A DNA stretch of 64,000 nucleotides from Prostheceraeus crozeri. Lineage: Eukaryota > Platyhelminthes > Polycladida > Euryleptidae. The position numbers and the translations under genes are program-made. Positions 34,310-47,060 of the stretch are shown here, in pieces (positions within the stretch are counted from its first letter, which is position 1; each line of letters begins with the position of its first letter). Below the pieces are notes generated by a model. That model saw nothing but the letters and a program-made list of their open reading frames with translations, searched no databases and was not told where the DNA came from. The stretch spans positions 62,001 through 126,000 of the forward strand of contig CAJQUW010005765.1 of the NCBI GenBank assembly GCA_907163375.1, in the 5' to 3' direction.

Positions 34310-35185
34310 CCTAAATGTGAGCCACGGCCTCACTTCATCGCTATGGTACATTTGGTTAATATCGGTACGGAAATTTGTCAAATAGTATTGATTGATTCCA
34401 TAGATAACCTCCAACACTATGGCATTCACTGCAACATGTTGCTTTTATCTATGGTATTATCAACTTTCTCCATCGATTCTCAAAATTGATGTCACCAACT
34501 CAAACGGTTGATGTTATTTGATATCAACTGTTTCAGATAGTGACATCAAATTATGCAGTATCAGCTACTTTGTTGTCTGGTGTCGGTTGATAGTTTTTAG
34601 GTATGAACTGCTTCGCCTACAGCTCATCGGTTTATATCACGCCATAGCTCGTCCATAAAAAGCAGTATAAACCTCAAAAGCTAGCTATAACTATATATTG
34701 GAGACTGAAGGAGACATGTTTCAACCCGATAGTAAAGTGGAAGATCAAAATGTTGCAAACCCTTCAACCAAGCAATGAAAAGGTGCAATTGCCTCAGCGG
34801 TAAGTTTTTCGTCTTGGACCAGGCTGGAGACAATTTGCTCAACAAACGGAAGAACTTGTTTCCAAATAAATTTAATTTTGTATGTCTATTAAGTGCAAAA
34901 GTCAAGAAAAATACCAAATACCTAAAGATTGTTGTTCAAGGGGCAACGAAGGAAAGTTGAGAAGGAGCGCGAAGCTTACCAAATACCTGTGAAAGGGCGC
35001 CTATTTCACAGTCGTGTGTAAATCACCAATTTACTGTGATTTCAAGTCCACAAGTGGTCAAATTTTTGCATCCTTTCTATTTTTGGGAATCATAAACATA
35101 ACTTTATTGTCAAAATAACGTCACAGTCAAATCATTTGTTTACTCTATTTTGTGAAAGTATCAGGGTGCCGAAGAGCTCTGGCAG
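34310..35185. other. No gene seen; left shoulder of the minisatellite
   Basis: Nothing recognisable until about 35160, where a decayed repeat unit (TCAGGGTGCC then ACGCCTTGGG) precedes the regular array. Confidence 0.45.
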
Positions 35186-38100
35186 CACGCCTTGGGTCTT
35201 CATTAGGACGCCTTGGATCTTCATGAGGACGCCTTGGATATTCATGAGGACGCCTTGGATCTTCATGAGGACGCCTTGGATCTTCATGAGGATGCCTTGG
35301 ATCTACATGAGGATGCCTTCGATCTTCATCAGGACGCCTTGTATCTTCATCAGGACGCCTTGTATCTTCATGAGGACGCCTTGTATCTTCATGAGTGTGC
35401 CTTGGATCTTCAAGAGGACGCCTTGGATCTTCATGAGGACGCCTTGAATCTTCATGAGGACGCCTTGAATCTTCATGAGGACGCCTTGGATCTTCATGAG
35501 GACGCCTTGGATCTTCATGAGGACGCCTTCGATCTTCATGAGGACGCCTTCGATCTTCATGAGGACGCCTTCGATCTTCATGAGTACGGCTTGGATCTTC
35601 ATGAGTACGGCTTGGATCTTCATGAGTACGGCTTGGATCTTCATGATGGCGGCTTGGATCTTCATTAGGGTGCCTTGGATCTTCATGAGGACGCCTTGGA
35701 TCTTCATGAGGACGCCTTGGATCTTCATGAGGACGCCTTGGATCTTCATGAGGACGCCTTGGATCTTCATGAGGACGCCTTGGATCTTCATGAGGACGCC
35801 TTGGATCTTCATGAGGATGCCTTGGATATTCATGAGGATGCCTTGGATATTCATGAGGACGCCTTGGATATTCATGAGGACGCCTTGGATCTTCATGAGG
35901 GCGCCTTGGATCTTCATGAGGGCGCCTTGGATCTTCATGAGGGCGCCTTGGATCTTCATGAGGGCGCCTTGGATCTTCATGAGGGCGCCTTGGATCTTCA
36001 TGAGGGCGCCTTGGATCTTCATGAGGACGCCTTGGATCTTCATGAGGACGCCTTGGATCTTCATTAGGGTGCCTTGGATCTTCATTAGGGTGCCTTGGAT
36101 CTTCATGAGGATGCCTTGGATCTTCATGAGGACGCCATGGATCTTCATGAGGACGCCTTGGATCTTCATGAGGACGCCTTGGATCTTCATGAGGACGCCT
36201 TGGATCTTCATGAGGACGCCTTGGATCTTCATGAGGACGCCTTGGATCTACATGAGGACGCCTTGGATCTACATGAGGACGACTTGGATCTTCATGAGGA
36301 CGACTTGGATCTTCATGAGGACGACTTGGATCTTCATGAGTATGCCTTGGATATTCATGAGAACGCCTTGGATATTCATGAGAACGCCTTGGATATTCAT
36401 CAGGACGCCTTGGATCTTCATCAGGGCGCCTTGGATCTTCATGAGGACGCCTTGGATCTTCATGAGGACGCCTTGGATCTTCATGAGGACGCCTTGGATC
36501 TTCATGAGGACGCCTTGGATCTTCATGAGGACGCCGTGGATCTTCATGAGGACGCCTTGGATCTTCATGAGGACGCCTTGGATCTTCATGAGGCCGCCAT
36601 GCATCTTCATGAGGCCGCCATGCATCTTCATTAGGGTGCCTTGGATCTTCATTAGGGTGCCTTGGATCTTCATTAGGGTGCCTTGGATCTTCATTAGGGC
36701 GCCTTGGATCTTCATTAGGGTGCCTTGGATCTTCATTAGGGTGCCTTGGATCTTCATGAGGACGCCTTGGATCTCCATGAGGGCGCCTTGGATCTTCATG
36801 AGGACGCCTTGGATCTTCATGAGGACGCCTTGGATCTTCATGAGGACGCCTTGGATCTTCATGAGGACGCCTTGGATCTTCATGAGGACGCCTTGGATCT
36901 TCATGAGGACGCCTTGGATCTTCATGAGGACGCCTTGGATCTTCATGAGGACGCCTTGGATCTTCATGAGGACGCCTTGGATCTTCATTAGGGTGCCTTG
37001 GATCTTCATGAGGAAGCCTTGGATCTTCATGAGGACGCCTTGGATCTTCATGAGGACGCCTTGGATCTTCATGAGGACGCCTTGGATCTTCATGAGGACG
37101 CCTTGGATCTTCATGAGGACGCCTTGGATCTTCATGAGAACGCCTTGGATCTTCATGAGAACGCCTTGGATCTTCATCAGGGCGCCTTGGATCTTCATGA
37201 GGACGCCTTGGATCTTCATGAGGACGCCTTGGATCTTCATGAGGGCGCCTTGGATCTTCATGAGGGCGCCTTGGATCTTCATGAGGACGCCTTGGATCTT
37301 CATGAGGACGCCTTGGATCTTCATGAGGACGCCTTGGATCTTCATGAGGACGCCTTGGATCTTCATGAGGACGGCTTGGATCTTCATGAGGGCGCCTTGG
37401 ATCTTCATGAGGACGCCTTGGATCTTCATGAGGACCTCTTGGATCTTCATGAGTGTGCCTTGGATCTTCATGAGTGTGCCTTGGATCTTCATGAGGACGC
37501 CTTGGATCTTCATGAGGACGCCTTGGATCTTCATGGGGGCGCCTTGGATCTTCATCAGGGCGCCTTGGATCTTCATGGGGGCGCCTTGGATCTTCATCAA
37601 GGCGCCTTGGATCTTCATCAGGGCGCCTTGGGTCTTCATGAGGACGCCTTGGATCTTCATGAGGACGCCTTGGATCTTCATGAGGACGCCTTGGATCTTC
37701 ATGAGGACGCCTTGGATCTTCATGAGGACGCCTTGGATCTTCATGAGGACGCCTTGGATCTTCATGAGGACGCCTTGGATCTTCATGAGGACGCCTTGGA
37801 TCTTCATGAGGACGCCTTGGATGTTCATGAGGACGCCTTGGATGTTCATGAGGACGCCTTGGATCTTCATGAGGACGCCTTGGATCTTCATGAGGACGCC
37901 TTGGATCTTCATGAGGACGACTTGGATCTTCATGAGGACGCCTTGGGTCTTCATGAGGACGCCTTGGATCTTCATGAGGATGCCTTGGATCTTCATGAGG
38001 ACGCCTTGGATCTTCATGAGGACGCCTTGGATCTTCATGAGGGCGCCTTGGATCTTCATGAGGTCGCCTTGGGTCTTCATGAGGACGCCTTGGGTCTTCA

Positions 38101-40060
38101 TGAGGATGCCTTGGATCTTCATGAGGATGCCTTGGATCTTCATGAGGACGCCTTGGATCTTCATGAGGACGCCTTGGATCTTCATGAGGACGCCTTGGAT
38201 CTTCATGAGGACGCCTTGGATCTTCATGAGGGTGCCTTGGATCTTCATGAGGACGCCTTGGATCTTCATGAGGACGCCTTGGATCTTCATGAGGACGCCT
38301 TGGATCTTCATGAGGGCGCCTTGGATCTTCATGAGGATGCCTTGGATCTTCATGAGGACGCCTTGGATCTTCATGAGGGTGCCTTGGATCTTCATGAGGA
38401 CGCCTTGGATCTTCATGAGGACGCCTTGGATCTTCATGAGGACGCCTTGGATCTTCATGAGGACGCCTTGGATCTTCATGAGGACGCCTTGGATCTTCAT
38501 GAGGACGCCTTGGATCTTCATGAGGACGCCTTGGATCTTCATGAGGACGCCTTGGATCTTCATTAGGGTGCCTTGGATCTTCATTAGGGTGCCTTGGATC
38601 TTCATTAGGGTGCCTTGGATCTTCATGAGGACGCCTTGGATCTTCATGAGGACGCCTTGGGTCTTCATGAGGACGCCTTGGATCTTCATGAGGACGCCTT
38701 GGATCTTCATGAGGACACCTTGGATCTTCATGAGGACGCCTTGGATCTTCATGTGGACGCCTTTGATCTACATGAGGACGCCTTGGATCTTCATGAGGAC
38801 GCCTTGGATCTTCATGAGGACGCCTTGGATCTTCATGAGGACGCCTTGGATCTTCATGAGGACGCCTTGGATCTTCATGAGGACGCCTTGGATCTTCATG
38901 AGGACGCCTTGGATCTTCATGAGGACGCCTTGGATCTTCATGAGGACGCCTTGGATCTTCATGAGGACGCCTTGGATCTTCATGAGGACGCCTTGGATCT
39001 TCATGAGGACGCCTTGGATCTTCATGAGGACGCCTTGGATCTTCATGAGGACGCCTTGGATCTTCATGAGGACGCCTTGGATCTTCATGAGGACGCCTTG
39101 GATCTTCATGAGGATGCCTTGGATCTTCATGAGGACGCCTTGGATCTTCATGAGGACGCCTTGGATCTTCATGAGGGCGCCTTGGATCTTCATGAGGTCG
39201 CCTTGGATCTTCATGAGGACGCCTTGGATCTTCATGAGGACGCCTTGGATCTTCATGAGGACGCCTTGGATCTTCATGAGGACGCCTTGGATCTTCATGA
39301 GGACGCCTTGGATCTTCATGAGGACGCCTTGGATCTTCATGAGGACGCCTTGGATCTTCATGAGGGTGCCTTGGATCTTCATGAGGACGCCTTGGATCTT
39401 CATGAGGACGCCTTGGATCTTCATGAGGACGCCTTGGATCTTTTCATGAGGACGCCTTGGATCTTCATGAGGACAGCCTTTGATCTTCATGAGGACGCCT
39501 TGGATCTTCATGAGGACGCCTTGGATCTTCATGAGGACGCCTTGGATCTTCATGAGGACGCCTTGGATCTTCATGAGGACGCCTTGGATCTTCATGAGGT
39601 CGCCTTGGATCTTCATGAGGACGCCTTGGATCTTCATGAGGACGCCTTGGATCTTCATGAGGACGCCTTGGATCTTCATGAGGACGCCTTGGATCTTCAT
39701 GAGGACGCCTTGGATCTTCATGAGGACGCCTTGGATCTTCATGAGGACGCCTTGGATCTTCATGAGGACGCCTTGGATCTTCATGAGGACGCCTTGGATC
39801 TTCATGAGGACGCCTTGGATCTTCATGAGGACGCCTTGGATCTTCATGAGACGCCTTGGATCTTCATGATGACGCCTTGGATCTTCATGAGGGTGCCTTG
39901 GATCTTCATGAGGACGCCTTGGATCTTCATGTGGACGCCTTGGATCTTCATGAGGACGCCTTGGATCTTCATGAGGACGCCTTGGATCTTCATTAGGGTG
40001 CCTTGGATCTTCATGAGGACGCCTTGGATCTTCATGAGGACGCCTTGGATCTTCATGAGG
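35186..40060. repeat. 21-bp minisatellite, about 232 units
   Basis: A continuous tandem array of a 21-bp unit that starts GACGCCTTGG and ends ATCTTCATGAG. At 4,875 bp this is about 232 units. Variants cluster: units with ATTAGGGTGCC (near 36070, 36630-36745, 38560-38610), GAGGGCGCC (35897-36020), GATATTCATG and GGCGGC. Small indels break the phase only near 39440-39480 and 39848. Because 21 is a multiple of three, two plus frames (repeating MRTPWIF or EDALDLH) and one minus frame (MKIQGVL) stay open, up to 1,324 codons. I do not regard these as genes. The array lies inside intron 3 of the glycosyltransferase gene. Confidence 0.97.
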
Positions 40061-41397
40061 TCATCTTAGAGCCTGGGAAGCCGCCTGAAAGACTGATGAG
40101 GACAAGCTTGAGGTAGATTAGGGCTTTCATGACAACAAACCTCTCTCGCCGCTTGTTCAACTTCATCAGTGAAGTGATGATGGACTCTTGCTTGGAGCGG
40201 CTGCATGTCAGTTACTAAGCAAGAGCTAGTTGAAGCAGGAATAGCACGTGAAGCATGTTTGTTGTTCAGACAACTCGTGCAGGCTCCTGAAAATTTTAAA
40301 CTCAAGCCCGGCATCATTAATTCGAGCTTCCTTTCTCTTCCACTTCCACGCATGGGTCTACGCATAGTCTACGTTTATATAAGAGTTGGTCAACATTATG
40401 GTGCTCCAGCGCCTCTGTTGTCCTGCACTGACATGTACCAAGCACCTGCACTGACCTAAAGTGACGAATTTAGAAATCATGCTTTAGCCAAATGTGTTTT
40501 CGCTTGAAAATCAAGATAGCATCCATTGATGAAAACTTGTACTTTCCTCAGAATTTAAGTAGAGAAACGATCGATGGAGGTTACGCTTCCACTCAAGGGT
40601 GAGATCCAAAGGACTGCTTTAAACAGGCCTGAGCTTGTAAACCTAAGCCTTAATAAAGCTTATCTTGGCAAAACAGGGTCAATGGGAAGTCCTATGTAAG
40701 TCAACATGCACTATCAAACTCATAATCTAGCGTCTATATGTCATTCGAAATTGTTTGACTGCTGTTTACTGATTGCCAAAGTGTCACTGTAACAGGCTTC
40801 AATGTGGCAGGACTTAGTAGGTTAGGGGCCGAAACCTTGCTTAATGCAGCCACATGGTTCCCCTCTGATGACTCCATACATAGCAAATTTAATTTTGGTT
40901 TCCTAGATTTCTTATTTTCACCATTTGTTATTTTTAAGTTAGCTTCTCGTCAAGTCCATGACGGACTCTTGTTTTAGTTCTTAGATTGTAAAAATAATAT
41001 CGATTATAAGTTTTAATTTATTTCTCTTCCTGTGTTAAGTTGGGTCGGCTAGTCTTTATTCGTATTTTAATCCCAACTCTGTACTGGAGTAGGTTACTCT
41101 ATATAGTTAGTATTAATTTGTATTCATTCGTTCATGACTTTTAATTACCTTATTATTTACAGGATTCTCCACTAGGGTAGTTGCTTAACTTTGATATCTT
41201 CCGTTTCCTGAATCCTTCGAATTATTTTGACCATGTCGTGTCTTAATTCGATTATTCGCTAACGAGATAGTTGGCTATATGAATCACAAACTATGCTAAA
41301 GTATGAAAATATAGGCTAGTTTCCTACTATTCCACTCGACTCTTTGCTGATTCACAGCTCCCTTTTTATTTGATTATCTTCTTTAGTAGTCTCTTGC
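40061..41397. other. No gene seen
   Basis: Right flank of the array. The open frame 40205-40459 has no motif I recognise. The block near 40700-40755 is the inverted relative of 28893-28945. Confidence 0.4.
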
Positions 41398-41513
41398 TTC
41401 TTAAGTGCTTGGCCTAGCGATCTCTTGGTCCACTGGTCGAGCACCGAAAGTGTCAGTGGAAGTCGGCAGGAAGGGCATCCGGGTTAAAAGATCACAACAC
41501 TCCAGGTAAAAAT
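41398..41513 (+). repeat. tRNA-derived SINE, plus-strand copy
   Basis: It aligns with the reverse complement of 56655-56784 through TTAAGTGCTTGGCCTAGCGA, a B-box-like GGTCGAGCACC, AAGGGCATCCGG and AAAAGATCACAA. The first bases of the A-box region are diverged, so the copy is 5'-worn. Confidence 0.75.
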
Positions 41514-42775
41514 CTTACCGTGTAAGCACCGTCCAATCCCAAGTGTGAGGAGTAGTAACGTTAAGCTATCGCACACATGCACACACAATACCTACATACA
41601 ACGTTTCTTGATGAAGGATTACTCGCATGTTCAAGATGACGTCCACAAAAAGTGAGATTCATGACTTTTTATGCATGATAAGAACCAGATGACACTGCAG
41701 TTCATCGGTCCGTTGAAAAGCATGGCAAAAGTAAACGCGTCTATCTTTTAGAGCATGATAGAATTGGCTCCTGAAAAAGTTTTCCCAAGCCGACTTGTTT
41801 ACAGGAAATCCAATAACTTGTTTACCAATATATTTGAGAATAAAGTACCAGCTTCAGATTGAAATTTTCAGACGGCTGCATGAATTAGAAAGCTCCAATT
41901 CAAGGTCAAGGTAGTTTATCATCAAGATCTTTGCCGATTCTGCACTTTAAACTTTAGCTGATGTATGTTTACACCACGTGATGTGTGTTTAGTCACGATT
42001 AACGTATGACGAGACCCTTGATGTCTTTAAAGTCAACGACATTTTTATCACTACCTACGGAAATAGCGTGGAATAGTTGATGTTCGAACACTTGTGAGCG
42101 GATGATCATACCAAACGTCCTTTGGACTTTGAACACAAAACCACGAATCTGCGTTGGAGTTTTAGATTCAGATCTAAGAATATTCATGTGCGCAACTGAA
42201 CAGACTTCAAATGACAGACATCAACCAGAACGATTCCAAATTACCAAGAAACTAACAATCTCAGACTACTTTGCTCAATCATGAACTTCTCAAGATTATT
42301 ATTTCCGCCTGGACTTGATACGAGTGATAGCGCGAGGGAATTCCCATGCCAAAACAGACTGTCATAGCGCTTTGACTTGACCATGAACATGATAGGGGTC
42401 CGCATCTCTGTACTGGCTGTTACAGGATCTGAGGCATCACATCCTACAGTAGCTTGAATCCTGCTTTCGTCTAATGTTGCCAGGGATTAGTGCATTTGAT
42501 TTCTCACGTCAATGCCTTACGTAACTAATGCACAAGGCATGTGATGATGTTTTTCTTGATGAAGCTTGTCACTTTCTGTTGCCGTCAGCCAAATGCGCCG
42601 AATAATTTTAGAATCAATGTTTTGCAATAATTAAGTTAGTCAGGTTTGATTTAGCAGTGATGAAAAGTGAAAAAGTTAATTGATGAAAAATGACATGAAA
42701 ATATACAAACGTCTTCAATGTGATTTGGGGTGTTATAGTCATTGGGTGTTTGGGATCTCTAGTCATGTGTGAGAT
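41514..42775. other. No gene seen
   Basis: Intron sequence. Overlapping frames at 41999-42284 on both strands show no motif. Confidence 0.4.
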
Positions 42776-43025
42776 CATAGAAATCGGCAAAACCTCTAGA
42801 ACGAAGGTTAAGCTTCATGCAATACACAATAGTGGCACATAAATCGCACGCATTTTCATTTAGATACACCTGCCAACGTCTGTATGATTGGGTTAGAATC
42901 AGTCACGTGAGTAATTCTAAGCTTTTCATAGGTTCTTCATGCTCCAACTTAGTTCCCCCGGCGGTGCCGCGACCTTGAGTCAATTTCCGTTCTAGTCAAC
43001 TTCAGATAAACAATTTATTTCTATG
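42776..43025 (-). mobile_element. 250-bp MITE with CATAG ends, copy 3
   Basis: Same family as 3897-4152, in reverse orientation (it contains TTGAGTCAATTTCCGTTCTA). Ends read CATAGAAAT and ATTTCTATG. The flanking 8 bp are only loosely alike (TGTGAGAT and GTGACGAC), so the duplication has decayed. More diverged than the other two copies. Confidence 0.8.
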
Positions 43026-44675
43026 GTGACGACCGAATGAAGTAATAATGTAAGATGCCAAATGCTGGCGTTAACGTGATTTACATGACGTCATAGAAAT
43101 CTACAACGCAACCAGTCGAACAATTGCTATGGAAGTTGACAAATGACCACCAAAATAACTATGAACTATGGCAGAAGGGGGCTTCCAACAGGGTTTTTTT
43201 TCGTCGTCGAGCCTTCCGCCAATTGGCGGAAATCGCTCAAAAAATTTCCGCCACTAAAATGATGGCTTGAAGAGAGCTATATTTGGATCTTTTCAGTTGT
43301 ACCACCACAGAGCAATGCGCCTTAACATTCACCACTTTTCCTCAGTTAGTGATTCCGACCTGAATCAGTCATATCGTATAAAAAGAATGGAATCTTCGCC
43401 ATAAAAACTGCTAGCCCTTCCATCGAGCGTCAGTGCCAGCTCAACTTGTGCGATAATGGTGACGAGTTATAATGACGGTTAAGTCTGTCTGGCACCTAAC
43501 CATAATGCCAAATGAAATAGGCTACAATGTGGCCTAGAAATGGATAATTTGATATATGTAGGCCCAAAATCTAACCATAGGCACGCAGGTCAATAGACCG
43601 GCCCTTTAGACCCATTTTTAAGATGCCATTTTCCATAATAACACAAGAAATACATGTGCTTACATATAATTTCTATGCATTCATTATGAAAATGTCGTTT
43701 TTTATTCTCCTGGCTCGTTCACAACGACTACTGCTTTGAAAGTTCGTGATTCTAATATACCATTCATCAATTCAATGAAAAAACAGCGGTCGTATATGAC
43801 AAACAATTTACTGAATGCGAATAAAAAACGGAACCTAACCGTTACATTCACCGTTACTAGGCTCTGTGGATAAAGGCTAATTGTTTCATGAAAATGATGT
43901 TGTGCGAATGGAAAGAGTCAGACAGGCTACCCTAACAGCGTGCATCGACCTCTGCAGAACAACAAAACAGACAATTGCTATGGAAGTTGACAAATGACCA
44001 TCAAAATAACTATGAACTATGACAGAAGGGGCTTCCAATGAAAATCTACCTTTGCGGAAATAATGAAATGAGTGATAGCTACCACGGTAACAATCACAGT
44101 ACAGGTTTGTGTCCCAAAATGAAGAGGGCTTCCAAAATACGCTAAGACACAGTCGAATCTGAGCTAGCCTACACTGAAAAATGTGAAGAAAATTCGCTTT
44201 CGACAAAAGACGATTGTAGGTGTAATAATTTTCCATCCTTTGTAATCAAATTTCAAGATCGAGCTGTTGAATTTCTGCTGAAGTGTGAAATTGTTTGGTT
44301 CCTGAGAGACTGCCTAAAAGTCAACATTTCCGTGTTCCCTTCTGCCGGACAACTAGGTATCTGAACTACTTCATCCCTTTGTCTTGCGCTTTGTATAATG
44401 AGAGATGTATTTGCAATTAATTTGATTGTTTTAATTGTAATTATCATGTGAATTTTAATCATGTTGCTTGTTGATGTGTCTCAATTTCATCTGTCTAAAT
44501 GATGATTTTTGCATTTACAACCAGATGTAATTGATTTTCATTTCATTGAGTAAACGTTACTTACTTAAGAAGCACAGTCAACAGCGTGTTTACATATAGT
44601 CCGGGAGCTAGCGCTCATTCCAAATCTTTCAAAACTCTACTGCGGATGAAAGTCTGCTATTCAGAACATACCGGT
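43026..44675. other. No gene; a direct repeat pair and a palindrome
   Basis: About 68 bp at 43121-43188 recurs at 43972-44038 in the same orientation (starting CAATTGCTATGGAAGTTGAC). A perfect 18-bp palindrome TTCCGCCAATTGGCGGAA lies at 43219-43236. A lone 18-bp copy of the foldback end (TAGTCCGGGAGCTAGCGC) lies at 44597. The minus-strand frame 44236-43886 has no motif. Confidence 0.5.
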
Positions 44676-45423
44676 TAGTCCGGGAGCTAGCGCGAAGTTG
44701 TGCAGGGAACGATGTAGTACATAAAACTTTCACATAGCATAGTACACCTCTAACCTACTGCAAAACTTCGCGTCTGCCGGATCAGATCATTTGCTTTTCA
44801 GAAATAGAGAGGATAACACAATCCTATGTATTTCCAGTGGTAAAATTGTAACATTTAAGGTGTTGACTCCATTTTTTCGAATTTTTGCTCATAAAAGTTA
44901 CACAAGTTGGTATTTTGTTGAACTGGTTATTATAGAAATCATCTACAGATCATGATCTTTCAAATGAGTTATCATTTAGTGACAGAGGATGAAGTAAAGT
45001 GTACAAACAGACACTTTTCGTTGATGTAACTGCAAATTTTAACATAGAAATTTCAGGAAAATTGTTGATATACTTTAACGAAAAGTGTCTGTTTGTACAC
45101 TTTACTTCATCCTCTGTCATTGAATGATAACTCATTTGAAAGATCATGATCTGTAGATGATTTCTATAATAGCCAGTTCAACAAAATACCAATTTGTGTA
45201 ACTTTTATGAGCAAAAATTCGAAAAAATGGAGTCAACACCTTAAATGTCACAATTTTACCACTGGAAATACATAGGATTGTGTTATCCTCTCTATTTCTG
45301 AAAAGCAAATGATCTGATCCAGCAGATGCGAAGTTTTGCAGTAGGTTAGAGGTGTACTATGCTATGTGAAAGTTTTATGTACTACCTCGTTCCCTGCACA
45401 ACTTCACGCTAGCTCCCGGACTA
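44676..45423. mobile_element. Foldback element (TAGTCCGGGAGC ends)
   Basis: Two arms of about 350 bp (44676-45025 and 45070-45423) are nearly perfect reverse complements with a loop of about 45 bp. The ends TAGTCCGGGAGC then TGCAGGGAACGA resemble those of the foldbacks at 18771-19613 and 62995-63713, while the inner arms differ, so it is a sister subfamily. No clear target duplication. No protein coding. Confidence 0.88.
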
Positions 45424-46598
45424 ATATCGATAATGCCGGATTCCGTGACTGTCGAGAACCTGACATCAACCACTGCGGAAAATGCTCTTTTACTCTTACA
45501 CACAGCACGCTCAGGTCGTGCAATGTAACTGTTTCCGCAGTCGCATTCATCTTGATAATGAAGTGTGACTTACTGAGCATAGTAACCGGGTAAGGCAACT
45601 AGGAAACGCTTCTTTAGTTACAGAATAAATTCGTTTGCGAATTAAGCAGTAAGTGAATCACCGACAAAAGGATTTCTGATGAACACACCTTTACATTTTG
45701 AACCAAACACGGGATTCTTAGTAACAGGCACCCGATTATACTTAACAATAAAAGATGCTGGATAGTTATTCTCTTTTAAAGTTTTAAACGATTCTTCATC
45801 AAAAAGAGCTGACGGAGAACAAAGTCTACGAGCTCTACCGTACATCGTACGAATCAGATCTGATTAATAATGCAGTGGTACAAAGCTGAAAAATTTCAAT
45901 ACAAACGCTTCCTCAGTTATAGATGGTAAAAATTCGTTATTATAATAAACAAAGAATAAACTAGAATTTTATTCTAGTTGCCATATAATCACAATTGGTA
46001 GTTTTGACCAAATTTTCCCATTTTTATTGTTTTACCAGGACGGGTTTTACCATACCTGGGAAAAACCTTTGAAGTTCAGTGAAATGAGGAAATCATTTTC
46101 TCACCAACGACTCCAGAGGCGACGGATCGGATGAACGATGCGTCATCAAGTTTTTAAAAGTTGAAAACGTCACAAAAATAAAAAATTAATTAATTATTTA
46201 ATTATTTAATCTCTACCGGTTTCAATTGGCAACAAGATGACAGAGATTGATCAGTCTTCATCAGGAAAAATATAAAAAGAAAACATCTAGTCCCGACAAT
46301 TTCAAACGACTTACAGTTTTTAAAAATTCCATTATATGCATGCATAGACCACCTAATCCAAGATATTCTATATCATAAAAATAGAAATCACACAAGTCAT
46401 AGGGAAGTAGGAGATCTAGGTTCATAGATAACTGACATCTGTAGCACGTGCTGCATATTAAGGCCATGAGGCCAGTCAGTCATTTGTTGGCTAATGAATT
46501 TCAGTTCGTCCACCTTTGGTTGTTGATCATTTCTAAATTGTTACAAAAAACCTTTAAACCCTGGTTCTCCTCAATATAACAACAAGTGATTAACTCAC
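45424..46598. other. Intron sequence, no gene seen
   Basis: No recognisable element. The minus-strand frames at 45845-45642 and 46467-46261 lack motifs. It ends at the exon 3 donor GTGAGT (46598-46593, minus strand). Confidence 0.4.
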
Positions 46599-47060
46599 CT
46601 CCAATTTTATATATTGCCCACTGAAATTATTCATCAGATTTTCTACTGTTTTGACGGCGACATTTTCTTCATTCAATACAGGAATGATCACCGACACACT
46701 TGTACTTGCGAGACAGTGAATTGGTAGTCCGATATGGCTTTCCACCAAATAAAGGTCTCTGATGGAATCAATTTCTCCCAATTCATGCCTCAGAGACGCG
46801 ATAGTCAGGTTCCGACCACGAGAAGAACAGTTGGATGACAACATAGAGTAGGCATTACTTGAACCCCACAACACGTAGGAAAAGATGCCTTTCATCTTCA
46901 ACGGTCGGTGAATGAAATGTTCTCCGCGGAATCCAGCGAGATAGCATCCCTTGGATGATGAGCGGCCTAGAATGACATCTACTCCATCATTGAGTGCATT
47001 GAAGGCCATGTCAAGGACCTTCAAAGAGATCTCAGGGACGTGAAGATTGACGAATAGTGT
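46599..47060 (-). CDS. End of DUF2064 domain and start of GT2 domain (exon 3)
   Basis: Predicted residues 271-424. The acceptor TTTGCTTTTCAG and donor GTGAGT bound 154 whole codons. Residues 271-375 finish a DUF2064-type fold: TLFVNLHVPEISLKVLDMAF matches the strand and helix that read GTDCPDLTPELL in bacteria, VDVILGRSSSKGCYLAGFR matches the VVLGPAEDGGYYLIGLR motif, and LGEIDSIRDLYLVE matches the closing DIDTPEDL motif. Several conserved acids of the bacterial family are replaced. Residues 391-402 (SVSVIIPVLNEE) open the family 2 glycosyltransferase domain that continues in exon 4. This exon shows directly that both domains sit in one reading frame. Confidence 0.85.

Noticed and set aside
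35475-39449. A 1,324-codon open frame and similar long frames on both strands
   Set aside because: They are pure 21-bp tandem repeat. Period 21 keeps frames open automatically, and three frames on the two strands are open at once. No start context, splice or domain supports a gene.
35186-40060. CRISPR-like array
   Set aside because: The repeat is continuous with no unique spacers, and the setting is a eukaryotic intron.
42776-43025. Perfect target duplication for MITE copy 3
   Set aside because: The flanking 8 bp match poorly, so none is claimed there.
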